A DNA stretch of 19,582 nt, taken from NCBI GenBank assembly GCA_964501705.1, contig CAZCUQ010000023.1:1-19582 (forward strand), read 5' to 3'. Made by a program: the position numbers and the translations under genes. The DNA comes from RGIG4694 sp964501705 (GTDB lineage: Bacteria > Bacillota > Clostridia > Oscillospirales > Ruminococcaceae). This document shows positions 7,339 through 14,495 of this stretch, one piece after another (position 1 is the stretch's first letter; the number at the start of each line of letters is the position of its first letter). The notes under the pieces are model-generated. The model made no database searches. It was not told where the DNA came from and saw nothing but the letters and a program-made list of their open reading frames with translations.

Positions 7339-7551
7339 ATGATGGATAAAATTTCTTTGGTTCTGCTGATAATCGGCGGATTAAACTGGGGTCTTGTAGG
7401 CATTTTCGAGTTTGATCTCGTTGCATGGCTGTTCGGCGGCTCCGCGTCGATACTCAGCAGAATAGTATACGTACTTGTGGCTCTTTCAGCCATTTGGTGC
7501 ACAACGCTGCTTTTCAGAAAGGACGAAAACGGTCTCCGAGCGGGGAACTGA
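7339..7551 (+). CDS. DUF378 family small membrane protein
   Basis: A 70-residue protein with two hydrophobic segments, about residues 4-34 and 36-59, separated by GGSASILSR. The first contains the family signature GGLNWGLVGIF followed by FDLVAWLFGG, which identifies the DUF378 (YuzA-like) family. It is predicted to sit in the cytoplasmic membrane as a two-helix hairpin; its function is unknown. AAGGAG lies 9-10 bp before the first ATG; a second ATG follows immediately and could also be used. It is a single-gene unit, with a terminator 30 bp after the stop and a minus-strand regulator gene upstream in divergent orientation. Confidence 0.85.
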   Translation: MMDKISLVLLIIGGLNWGLVGIFEFDLVAWLFGGSASILSRIVYVLVALSAIWCTTLLFRKDENGLRAGN

Positions 7552-7580
7552 TCCGCGTCGGCTTTTCTGAAAAATCAAAA

Positions 7581-7617
7581 ATGCAGTCACATAGGTTATA
7601 TGCGGCTGCATTTTTTG
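7581..7617 (+). terminator. Intrinsic terminator of the DUF378 gene
   Basis: ATGCAGTC-A-CATA pairs with TATG-C-GGCTGCAT: 13 positions with one mismatch and one G-U pair, around a 5-nt loop, followed by TTTTTT. Confidence 0.88.
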
Positions 7618-7625
7618 TATCGTGT

Positions 7626-7682
7626 TATTGTCAACTACAATTTAGTTATCATTTAAAGTTACTTTTAATGTCGTTGACTATA
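7626..7682. mobile_element. Short diverged relative of the 102-bp MITE-like element
   Basis: A 57-bp stretch starts TATTGTCAAC and ends GTTGACTATA. Its right end, read inward, matches the left end of the 102-bp elements at 19 of 20 bases; its left end is weaker (about 14 of 20). The internal palindromes are gone. It is probably an internally deleted or older copy. Confidence 0.55.
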
Positions 7683-7737
7683 AAACTGATAAAACACGCT
7701 TGAAGTTATCCGAAAATCCGATAAGAATAACAAATTC

Positions 7738-8418
7738 CTATACACTGCTTGAATTTAAAAATACGTTCCCGATAACGTCTATCCAGTCCGTGAGAAAAAG
7801 CATAGCCTCAAGAGTCTTATCCTGCAGAAAATAAAGAGGTTCGTCGAGAATCCCCGTGTAGATCACGACCATAAGCGCAATAAAAACATACTTTTCATAC
7901 CGCATTACCTTGAAGTACGCTTTGTCGCTCAAAACAAGATTAAAAATGCGCGAGCCGTCAAGCGGAGGTATCGGCAGCAGATTAAAGACCGCAAGCCCTA
8001 TGTTAAGAACAATCGCATACTGTAATATCAAAAGTATGATATAAATCGCGTAAGAAGCGTGACTTTGTTCATAGACAATCAACAGCACGCGAAAAATGAC
8101 AGTTGAAATAAAAGCCATAACAAGATTGGAAACGGGACCCGCAAGAGATGTCAGAGCCATCCCGACTTTTGGATTTTTGAATTTGTTCGGGTTCACGGGA
8201 ACGGGATTCGCCCAGCCGAAGCCCATAAATATCATACATAACGTTCCGAAAAGCGAAAGGTGCTTTATTGGATTCAAAGTTATCCTTCCCGCTTTGCGGG
8301 CGGTATCGTCTCCCATTTTTTCGGCAACCCACGCGTGAGCGCATTCATGAACGGGAAAAGCCGTGAACAGCACTATAACGTGAGTGAGTATTTCAAAAAG
8401 TCTGTTGTTTTCAAACAT
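7738..8418 (-). CDS. Site-2-type intramembrane zinc metalloprotease (M50 family)
   Basis: A 226-residue polytopic membrane protein of the compact M50B/YwhC-like type, which cleaves substrates within or near the membrane. The zinc motif is HECAH (His24, Glu25, His28) in the first hydrophobic segment. The third ligand, Asp154, lies in LLPIPPLDGSRI. SLAGPVSNL (about 90-98) is the conserved membrane loop of the family. About four to five hydrophobic segments are visible, and there is no PDZ domain, unlike RseP and SpoIVFB relatives with extra domains. AAGGAG precedes the ATG and a good promoter lies upstream. It is alone on this strand, so its substrate cannot be inferred from context. Confidence 0.9.
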   Translation of the reverse strand: MFENNRLFEILTHVIVLFTAFPVHECAHAWVAEKMGDDTARKAGRITLNPIKHLSLFGTLCMIFMGFGWANPVPVNPNKFKNPKVGMALTSLAGPVSNLVMAFISTVIFRVLLIVYEQSHASYAIYIILLILQYAIVLNIGLAVFNLLPIPPLDGSRIFNLVLSDKAYFKVMRYEKYVFIALMVVIYTGILDEPLYFLQDKTLEAMLFLTDWIDVIGNVFLNSSSV

Positions 8419-8458
8419 AAATTTCTCCTTTTTCGACTTGGTTTATCTTTATGCTATC

Positions 8459-8487
8459 ATTATACTATAAAAAATAAACAAAATCAA
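8459..8487 (-). promoter_or_regulatory. Promoter of the M50 protease gene
   Basis: On the minus strand: TTGATT (8487-8482), 17-bp spacer, TATAAT (8464-8459), about 40 bp before the ATG. Confidence 0.75.
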
Positions 8488-8560
8488 TAGGCAAAACAGC
8501 GAGGTTTCTCTGTGCTTTGAAACAAAATATGAATATTTTGATTTTTTTTGCAAAAACCTC

Positions 8561-8589
8561 TTGCATTTTATTTTCATTTGTGATATGAT
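8561..8589 (+). promoter_or_regulatory. rpmB promoter
   Basis: TTGCAT (8561-8566), 17-bp spacer, TATGAT (8584-8589), leaving a leader of about 65 nt. It diverges from the M50 protease promoter about 75 bp away. Confidence 0.65.
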
Positions 8590-8662
8590 AATATTGTTAT
8601 ACCGATAAAGGTAAATCGGTGCGTGTAAAAGCCATACAGAAAAACAAAAGGAGGTGTACACC

Positions 8663-8851
8663 ATGGCAAAGTGCGAAATTTGCGGCAAGGGTGTTACTTT
8701 CGGTATCAGGGTTTCTCATTCGCATCATCGTTCCAACAGAGCGTGGAAGCCTAATGTTAAGCGCGTAAAGGCTATTGTAGACGGTACTCCGAAGCATATT
8801 TACGTATGCACAAGATGCCTTCGTTCCGGCAAGGTAACAAGAGCTGTTTGA
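8663..8851 (+). CDS. rpmB: Large ribosomal subunit protein bL28
   Basis: A 62-residue ribosomal protein of the 50S subunit. It starts MAKCEICGKG and contains the family core SHSHHRSNRAWKPNVKRV and a basic C-terminus. Four cysteines in two CxxC pairs (Cys4, Cys7, Cys49, Cys52) mark the zinc-binding form of bL28, suggesting zinc-dependent folding. ATG at 8663 is preceded by AAGGAGG at an ideal 8-bp spacing; an upstream in-frame GTG overlaps that site and is unlikely. It stands alone, as is common for rpmB in Clostridia, with its own promoter and a strong terminator 70 bp downstream. Confidence 0.96.
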   Translation: MAKCEICGKGVTFGIRVSHSHHRSNRAWKPNVKRVKAIVDGTPKHIYVCTRCLRSGKVTRAV

Positions 8852-8920
8852 TTAACAGAAAATTCCGCACTTCTATGTCGACGGAAGGCGGATTGAAACC
8901 GAATTGTACGTACAAAGGGA

Positions 8921-8958
8921 AACAAGTCCGCAGGCAGTATCCGCGGACTTGTTTTTTT
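8921..8958 (+). terminator. Intrinsic terminator of rpmB
   Basis: AACAAGTCCGC (8921-8931) pairs perfectly with GCGGACTTGTT (8943-8953) around an 11-nt loop. With the last bases of the stem, the T run is seven long. Confidence 0.92.
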
Positions 8959-8984
8959 AGTATGATGAACCGCACGTCATACTA
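8958..8984. repeat. 8-bp inverted repeat after the rpmB terminator
   Basis: TAGTATGA (8958-8965) and TCATACTA (8977-8984) flank 11 bases. No T tract follows on either strand, so it is not an obvious terminator; its role is unknown. Confidence 0.4.
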
Positions 8985-9034
8985 AGAAACGGAAGTAACT
9001 TGAATTTACCCGGACAAGCCAATGAAAACGGAAT

Positions 9035-9136
9035 TATAGTCAACGGCATTAAAAATTTGACTTGAAGTCAAGCAAAAATTTGCATATATGATTTTTGCGC
9101 AGACTGAAAGCACAAATTTTAATGTCGTTTACTATA
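9035..9136. mobile_element. 102-bp MITE-like element, copy 2
   Basis: It differs from the copy at 1044-1145 at only two positions. The ends are inverted at 18 of the outer 20 bases (left TATAGTCAACGGCATTAAAA against TATAGTAAACGACATTAAAA). The same two internal palindromes are present. Near-identity over the whole length with unrelated flanks indicates recent dispersal rather than shared ancestry of the spacers. Confidence 0.78.
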
Positions 9137-9228
9137 AATGAAAGACGACCGGCAATTCGCGCTGTAATGTTTACAAAATGTTCATAAAATTTTGCAAAAA
9201 GTTTTAGGCATTATCATGTTTATGACTG

Positions 9229-9234
9229 TATAAT
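9229..9234 (+). promoter_or_regulatory. Possible -10 element of spoVG
   Basis: TATAAT lies about 65 bp before the spoVG ATG. I see no convincing -35 at 16-18 bp. In Bacillus spoVG is driven by sigma-H, but I cannot pick out a clear sigma-H promoter either. Confidence 0.35.
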
Positions 9235-9301
9235 AAAATATGAACAAATTTCGCCGGTTTCCGGCCACACGTAAAAAAGGTAATAAACAGGAGGACTTTA
9301 C

Positions 9302-9598
9302 ATGACAATTACGGACATCAAAATCAGAAAAATAATCACGGAAGGACGTCTCCGCGCTGTTATTTCGATCACTATCGACAATATGCTCGCGGTTCACGAT
9401 ATCAAAGTCGTTCAGGGCGATGAAAGGCTTTTCGTGGCTATGCCCAGCAGAAAGGATGAAAACGGTACGTTCAGAGATATCGTTCATCCTATCGCTCCCG
9501 AAGCAAGAGAACTTATAGAATCCAAGATACTTGACGCTTATAAGCGCCACCTCGAACAAATTCAGGCTGAGGAAGAGGCTGAAAAAGCAGGCTTCTGA
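9302..9598 (+). CDS. spoVG: Stage V sporulation protein G, RNA/DNA-binding regulator
   Basis: A 98-residue SpoVG protein. The N-terminus MTITDIKIRKI and the core VHDIKVVQGDERLFVAMPSR followed by FRDIVHPI are diagnostic of the family, with an acidic alpha-helical C-terminal tail (AEEEAEKAGF). SpoVG is a small dimeric nucleic-acid-binding protein that influences asymmetric septation and other regulation in Firmicutes; the target here cannot be inferred. CAGGAGG lies ahead of the ATG. The gene forms a single unit with a perfect terminator just downstream and supports an endospore-forming lineage, although spoVG also occurs in non-sporulating species. Confidence 0.96.
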   Translation: MTITDIKIRKIITEGRLRAVISITIDNMLAVHDIKVVQGDERLFVAMPSRKDENGTFRDIVHPIAPEARELIESKILDAYKRHLEQIQAEEEAEKAGF

Positions 9599-9610
9599 AA
9601 CACATCTCCC

Positions 9611-9655
9611 GCGCGGAAAAGACTACACTTCGGTCTTTTCCGCGCTTTTCTTTTT
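9611..9655 (+). terminator. Intrinsic terminator of spoVG
   Basis: GCGCGGAAAAGAC (9611-9623) pairs perfectly with GTCTTTTCCGCGC (9633-9645), 9-nt loop, followed by TTTTCTTTTT. It isolates spoVG from the flagellar operon. Confidence 0.95.
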
Positions 9656-9722
9656 GTGCAATGTCACTAAAATGTTTTGAAGGATTTTTCCTTTTTCCTA
9701 TGAACAAAACAGTTAAAAGATT

Positions 9723-9748
9723 TAAGATATAAAAAAAACTGCCGATAT
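9723..9748 (+). promoter_or_regulatory. Sigma-28 (FliA/SigD)-type promoter of the late flagellar operon
   Basis: GCCGATAT at 9741-9748 equals the Bacillus SigD -10 consensus. The -35 is TAAG (9723-9726), one base off TAAA, with 14 bp between. It lies about 70 bp before flgM, the anti-sigma-28 gene, which is the expected position for an autoregulatory promoter. A weaker second candidate is TAAA (9755-9758) with GCGGATAA (9772-9779). Confidence 0.75.
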
Positions 9749-9819
9749 ATTAAGTAAAGAATAACCGGTCGGCGGATAACTGCGTCCTTATACGATAATT
9801 ACGGCAGGAGGTGTCTTGT

Positions 9820-10122
9820 ATGAAAATAAACAGCGGATCGATAAACGCACTTAACGCTTATATGCACGCCGCAGGCTCGGCGTCGGTCAAGAAAACGGGC
9901 GGGAACAAAAACAGGAAAAATACCGATACGTTTGAATTCTCACTCGCCGCAAAATCTGCGGCTGATATCAATACGACCGCTTCCGGAGCAAAATCGATTG
10001 CTTCCGGGGCTGTAAATTCCTCCGCTTCGCCCGAAAGGATCGCGTACCTTAAGTCGGCGGTCGAAAATAACGGCTACTTTGTTTCAAGCGAGGAAATCGC
10101 TTCTTCAATACTTGAATTCTGA
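9820..10122 (+). CDS. flgM: Anti-sigma-28 factor FlgM
   Basis: A 100-residue FlgM that holds the flagellar sigma factor inactive until it is exported on hook completion. The N-terminus (MKINSGSINALNAY) and low-complexity Ser/Ala/Asn middle are as expected for its unfolded, export-competent half. The C-terminal helix region RIAYLKSAVENNGYFVSSEE, then IASSILEF, matches the sigma-binding end of the family. ATG at 9820 is chosen for AGGAGG at 9806-9811; the GTG at 9811 overlaps that site. It is the first gene of a ten-gene operon and is preceded by a sigma-28-type promoter, so it should repress its own operon. Confidence 0.9.
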   Translation: MKINSGSINALNAYMHAAGSASVKKTGGNKNRKNTDTFEFSLAAKSAADINTTASGAKSIASGAVNSSASPERIAYLKSAVENNGYFVSSEEIASSILEF

Positions 10123-10131
10123 CAAAGAAAC

Positions 10132-10158
10132 GCGGCGCGGTTTTCGCGAAAACGCCGC
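10132..10158 (+). repeat. Hairpin between flgM and flgN
   Basis: GCGGC pairs with GCCGC, and inside it GTTTTCGCGAAAAC is a perfect 14-bp palindrome, with a small left-side bulge. No T tract follows, so it should not stop transcription. Lying between the flgM stop and the flgN ribosome binding site, it may mark an RNA-processing or stabilising point. Confidence 0.6.
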
Positions 10159-10184
10159 AGATCTGATTATGAGAGGTGAATGTC

Positions 10185-10637
10185 ATGCTGGATTACGATC
10201 TTTTTCTTATTTTTTCACAGGAATGCAACGCTCACTACAGGCAGCTTTACGGTTTTGAATTAAAAAAATTGAAGCTTATCAAAGAAGATGACATTAAAAC
10301 CCTCAGCGCGTCACTCCCCGAAGAGCAGGCGCTCGTTATGAAATCAAACTCTCTCGAAACAAAAAGAGCCAAGCTCCTCGGTGAAGAAAACTCGCATAAG
10401 ACCTTTAAGGATCTTATCGATGAAGCTCCCGATGTCTATAAGAAAAAACTTAACTCGCTGTATGAGGAGCTTTCGTGGCTTATCGGCAGAATAAAAGATA
10501 TAAACGACATTTCGTCGGTTATTGTAAATAAGAGACTCGCCGTTATGGGAAAAGAACATGAACTCGATACCTACGACGGCAAAGGCGGCGTCTTTAAAAC
10601 GAACGGCGCCGAAAAACATACTACATTCAACGCGTGA
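10185..10637 (+). CDS. flgN: FlgN family export chaperone for FlgK and FlgL
   Basis: A 150-residue, mostly alpha-helical, charged protein in the position of FlgN (yvyG in Bacillus subtilis), between flgM and flgK. The pattern LETKRAKLLGEEN...FKDLI and a long heptad-like helix (about 75-120) match the FlgN family, whose members bind the C-terminal helices of FlgK and FlgL and deliver them to the export apparatus. No signal peptide is present. The start at 10185 follows GAGAGGTG at good spacing; a GTG at 10176 overlaps this site. Sequence conservation in the family is weak, so the call leans on position as well. Confidence 0.8.
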   Translation: MLDYDLFLIFSQECNAHYRQLYGFELKKLKLIKEDDIKTLSASLPEEQALVMKSNSLETKRAKLLGEENSHKTFKDLIDEAPDVYKKKLNSLYEELSWLIGRIKDINDISSVIVNKRLAVMGKEHELDTYDGKGGVFKTNGAEKHTTFNA

Positions 10638-10656
10638 ACCGAAAGGATGATATATT

Positions 10657-12888
10657 ATGGCTTCAAGCTTTATGGGAATTTATGTCCAGAGAGACGGCAT
10701 TAACCTCGCTCAGAAAGCGCAGGATGTTACCGGAAACAATCTTACGAACTCCAAAACAAGCGGCTACACAAGGCAAAGCATAGACCTCGCTTCCGTGAAA
10801 ATCAGTTCGTCAACGCTCGGCTACAACAATCAGGTGTTCCTTGCGGGAGCGGGCGTCAACGGCGTCGGGGTTACTCAGACAAGAAACGAGATATACGATA
10901 CGAGATTCCGCACGTATTCCTCCTCAAGCTCCAATCTGGCGGTGAAAAGCAATGTGCTCTCCTCTATCGAGGACGCTATCGACGATATCGAAATAAGTAC
11001 CATCGACGGCGACAATGAAGAGAATAAAACCGGTTTCGCGTCGATTCTTCAGGATTTCAAGTCGGCTTGGCAGGCTTTTTCCTCTCAGGGAACCGATCAG
11101 GTGGATCTCGCGAATATTGCCCGCGCTTCCGCACAGACTGTTGTGGAGGTGCTTCATGATTTTTCAAACAGAATAGAGACTATCTCCGACCAGCTTATTT
11201 CCGATACGATTACTTCGGTGGAAAAGGTCAACTCTATCCTCAAGGAATGCGCCGCTCTCAACGAGAGCATTCAGTCGGGCTATATCGCAATGGGCAATTT
11301 TTACGACAATAATTACGGCTATCAGGCGGATGTCAACTACGGCCCGCTTGAAATAAAGGATAAGATGAATTCCCTCATCGATGAGCTTTCGACTTATGTT
11401 GACGTTTCGTCCACGGTCGAAACGGACGGAACATTTACGATCTCTATCTGCGGAAAAGAAGTCGTAAACCATATGGAGTACTCGAAGCTTACCTATATCC
11501 AGGATATAAATTATTACGCGGAGGACAGCTCATCCGAGATATATACCAAAATCGACAACGGTGACGGCACTTATTCCTATGAGGACGCGCAAGGAAACCC
11601 GGTTACCGATGAAAGCATAATCAATTCCCTGCAGCCGGTATACTCGCCGTCCGGAGATCACGGAGAGCCTGTCTATACTTACACGTATACCGAAACCGAT
11701 GAGGACGGAAACGACGTTACAAAAACAAAGCAGTTTATTCTGCAGGACGACGGAAAATACTACAGCATGGATACGGGAGACGCGCTTACAAACGAAGATA
11801 TCATCGCCGAGCTTGAAGGTCCTTTCCCCGAAACGGACGCGAACGGCAATTACGTTATGCAGAGAGTGACCGCCGACGGCGTGATTAATTATTCCAAGGA
11901 GGATATACTTCCCACAAAGCTCTCCTTCCAGCTTACCGCGATGAAATCCGAAAGCAAATGGAAATCATCAAACATACGCTTTGAAGAGGGAATCTATTAC
12001 CCCGACGACGAATACCGCGCGGCTATGTACGATGCTCTGTCAAAGGGCGAATTTAACGAAGCTTACAATATGGAAAGGCAGATCACAAACAATTATACCG
12101 ACTTTTCAAAGCTTCCTTCGGATTACGTTCCCGTTTTCGGAGAAAAAGTCAATATCACAAACGCAAAAAATAAAATAACGGATATTACCGCCGATATCAA
12201 GGAAGGCTCTCTGAAGGGCGATCTCGATATGTTTAACGGCGCGGGCGCGTATGCCGCCGCGGATCCCATTACGGGCGAAAATACATACAAGGGCATCGAA
12301 TATTACAGGCAGACCTTCAATGAATTTACCAAGACGATCGTTGACGCGTTTAACTCTGTGTACACCAAAAACGGCTTTGATGAGGGCGACTTCAAAATAT
12401 TTGAATTCTATACCGATGAGTTTGGAAATGAAATGCAGCTCTCCTCTCAGATAAAGGTGGCGCAGACCTTCGAGGATAATCCTATAAGAGCCGTTCACCC
12501 CGAATATGAGGATTCGGGCGATATTACCGATGAATCCAATTTCGATCAGATCGCCAATACATGGGTAAACCGCATTACAAGCGTGTTCGAGGCTGAACAT
12601 ACATACGGCAAGGAATCGGGACAATATACCCTTGAGGATTTTGTGGCGCACTACGGAAATACACTCGGCAAGCAGCTTGAGGATGTCAACCATTCGGAAG
12701 ACGCAGAGCTTATCTTCCTTGAAGGAGCCGAGGAAATGCGCCTCGATGTTATGGGAGTTTCCACCGATGAAGAGGGCGTGAATATGCTCGTCACACAGAA
12801 ATGGTACAACGCTATGGCTCGTATGATCACCGCGCTTGACGAGCTTCTGGATAAGCTTATAAACAGCACGGGCAAAGTCGGTCTTTAA
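10657..12888 (+). CDS. flgK: Flagellar hook-associated protein 1, enlarged
   Basis: FlgK (HAP1) joins hook and filament and is exported by the flagellar type III system. The N-terminal D0/D1 helices start MASSFMGIYVQRDGINLAQ with NNLTNSKTSGYTRQ. The C-terminal helix ends NMLVTQKWYNAMARMITALD plus ELLDKLIN. The conserved GSLKGDLDMFNGAG and GIEYYRQTFNEFTKTIVDAF segments lie at about 525-570. At 743 residues it is well above the usual 500-650. The extra length is in the middle (about 285-475), with two related units: 295-327 (IYTKID...VTDESIINSLQP) and 339-388 (VYTYTYTETDEDGN...LTNEDIIAELEG). These resemble parts of FlgL and FliD in this operon. It lies 19 bp after flgN. Confidence 0.94.
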   Translation: MASSFMGIYVQRDGINLAQKAQDVTGNNLTNSKTSGYTRQSIDLASVKISSSTLGYNNQVFLAGAGVNGVGVTQTRNEIYDTRFRTYSSSSSNLAVKSNVLSSIEDAIDDIEISTIDGDNEENKTGFASILQDFKSAWQAFSSQGTDQVDLANIARASAQTVVEVLHDFSNRIETISDQLISDTITSVEKVNSILKECAALNESIQSGYIAMGNFYDNNYGYQADVNYGPLEIKDKMNSLIDELSTYVDVSSTVETDGTFTISICGKEVVNHMEYSKLTYIQDINYYAEDSSSEIYTKIDNGDGTYSYEDAQGNPVTDESIINSLQPVYSPSGDHGEPVYTYTYTETDEDGNDVTKTKQFILQDDGKYYSMDTGDALTNEDIIAELEGPFPETDANGNYVMQRVTADGVINYSKEDILPTKLSFQLTAMKSESKWKSSNIRFEEGIYYPDDEYRAAMYDALSKGEFNEAYNMERQITNNYTDFSKLPSDYVPVFGEKVNITNAKNKITDITADIKEGSLKGDLDMFNGAGAYAAADPITGENTYKGIEYYRQTFNEFTKTIVDAFNSVYTKNGFDEGDFKIFEFYTDEFGNEMQLSSQIKVAQTFEDNPIRAVHPEYEDSGDITDESNFDQIANTWVNRITSVFEAEHTYGKESGQYTLEDFVAHYGNTLGKQLEDVNHSEDAELIFLEGAEEMRLDVMGVSTDEEGVNMLVTQKWYNAMARMITALDELLDKLINSTGKVGL

Positions 12889-12918
12889 CAGTCTGTAATG
12901 AAAGAGAGGTAATTTGAA

Positions 12919-14460
12919 ATGAGAGTTACGGATCAGTATATGCTGAACCAATATGTCGGCAACAATAATCTTGCGCTCAGCGCGTATATGAGAAGCATGA
13001 ACAGAGTCCTTACTCAGAAGGATTTCGTCAGGGCATCGGAAAACTCCGTCGCGGCAAATTCCGCTATGAAAATCAGAAAACAAATAAACAATATTGAAAT
13101 TTATGACGAGAACTTGACTAACGCAAGCAATCTCTTCACTGTTGCCGAAACCAATCTCTACGAGATATCGAGTACGATTTACAATACAATTAACAGTAAG
13201 CTTATCTCCATTCAGTCCACAAAGGGTTCCGTTGAATATGAGGCTATCGGCGAGGAAATCAGGCAGCAGGCTGAAGAAATGATTAAGGTCATGAACGCCG
13301 ACAGCGGTGACAGACAGCTCTTCGGCGGAACAAGCAGCAATAAAGAACCGTTTAAGGTTAAATACTATAAGTGCGAGCCTGACGGAGAATTTAAATACTA
13401 TCAGACAACGCCTCTTGTTGACGCCGAAAAAGGACAGATCTATAATTACTACGACTCGGAAAACGTTATGGTAAACGATGTCGAGGGAAATCCCGTTCAG
13501 ATTTACAGGGACGGCGACTCATTCTACGATATGAAAGGAAATCTCCTTGAAGGCGTTGATGTGACCGATGTGACCGAAGCTACCGAGTTTGTCTATGAAC
13601 AGGAACAGGAAACTACGGCGGCGGGCGATCCCGTGTATACTTACACCGACGCGGCTACGGGAGAGGTTACGAGATATTATCAGAAGGACGGCGTAACCTA
13701 TGATATGAGCAGCAACGAGGTTACCGACAGCGATATAATCGATAATCTTGAACCTTCCATGATAAACAAGCTCGATGAATACGGTCAGCTTATCCCTATA
13801 GAAGCGGAAAAGGACGCCGACGGAAATTATATCGGCATAAAGGATCAGAATATCAAAAAATATGAGGCGGGAGTGGAAGATACTCTCAAATCTATGAGAG
13901 CAATCGTTTATTATAACGGCGACGATGTTTCCTCTTACAATAATTCCTCGAAATATAAAGGCTCGGACGGTATCTATATCGATATAGGCATCGGCATCAG
14001 ATATACTGACAACGGAGATGTTATCCCGTCTACCGCCATGGATATCTCCCTTAACGGCGCAAAGCTTACCGGCTGCGGAATCGACAATACCGATGACGGC
14101 TATAATGACAGCAACAATATCATTCAGCTTGCTTTTGACGCCGCAAGAGCCGCCTACACCGCAGGCGATACAAGCACTAACGGAATGGTAGACTGCAACC
14201 GTCTTATCGATAAGCTTTCAACGGCTCAGAAAACCGTTCTCAGCGCTATCACCGAGTTAGGAGTAAAACAAAACAGCATTGATTTTCATCTTTCCAAGGA
14301 CAGCGACTATACGCTCAATCTCTACGAACAGCAAAATGACGTTGAAGGCGTTGATCTTACTACCGAGATCACCAATCTCACGGCGGCTCAGGCGGCTTAC
14401 AACGCGGCGCTCCGTCTTTCCGAAACAGCAGTTCCGACAAGCATTTTCGACTACATTTAA
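12919..14460 (+). CDS. flgL: Flagellar hook-associated protein 3, enlarged
   Basis: FlgL (HAP3) connects FlgK to flagellin. The N-terminal helices (about 1-140) start MRVTDQYMLNQYVGNNNLAL and include the QLFGGTSSNKEPF turn typical of FlgL. The C-terminal helical region (about 405-513) ends LTAAQAAYNAALRLSETAVP. At 513 residues it is far above the common 300-400. The middle (about 150-400) includes VQIYRDGDSFYDMKGNLLEG (194-213) and VYTYTDAATGEVTRYYQKDG (239-258), then YDMSSNEVTDSDIIDNLEPS (261-280). The latter matches the FlgK insert. A ribosome binding site AGAGAGG precedes the ATG. It lies 30 bp after flgK; the order flgK-flgL is universal in Firmicutes. Confidence 0.92.
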   Translation: MRVTDQYMLNQYVGNNNLALSAYMRSMNRVLTQKDFVRASENSVAANSAMKIRKQINNIEIYDENLTNASNLFTVAETNLYEISSTIYNTINSKLISIQSTKGSVEYEAIGEEIRQQAEEMIKVMNADSGDRQLFGGTSSNKEPFKVKYYKCEPDGEFKYYQTTPLVDAEKGQIYNYYDSENVMVNDVEGNPVQIYRDGDSFYDMKGNLLEGVDVTDVTEATEFVYEQEQETTAAGDPVYTYTDAATGEVTRYYQKDGVTYDMSSNEVTDSDIIDNLEPSMINKLDEYGQLIPIEAEKDADGNYIGIKDQNIKKYEAGVEDTLKSMRAIVYYNGDDVSSYNNSSKYKGSDGIYIDIGIGIRYTDNGDVIPSTAMDISLNGAKLTGCGIDNTDDGYNDSNNIIQLAFDAARAAYTAGDTSTNGMVDCNRLIDKLSTAQKTVLSAITELGVKQNSIDFHLSKDSDYTLNLYEQQNDVEGVDLTTEITNLTAAQAAYNAALRLSETAVPTSIFDYI

Positions 14461-14495
14461 TGTAAACCAAATTTAATTTGAAAGGCAGTGATTTT

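Larger units (their letters stand above)
8852..9301. other. 450-bp intergenic region between rpmB and spoVG
   Basis: No gene is seen. It holds the rpmB terminator (8921-8958), an 8-bp inverted repeat (8958-8984), the second 102-bp MITE-like copy (9035-9136), and an AT-rich spoVG leader with a TATAAT at 9229-9234 but no good -35. A small GCCGG-TTT-CCGGC hairpin lies at 9253-9265 in the probable spoVG leader. Confidence 0.7.

Noticed and set aside
8529..8560. AT-rich hairpin CAAAATAT/ATATTTTG followed by eight T, read as a terminator
   Set aside because: The stem has almost no G-C pairs, a 2-nt loop, and lies between divergent promoters where no transcript needs ending.
12106..13083. 325-codon open frame on the minus strand across the end of flgK and the start of flgL
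   Set aside because: It is antisense to two well-supported flagellar genes, has no recognisable motif or ribosome binding site, and is Cys/His/Ile-rich as expected of a codon-bias shadow.
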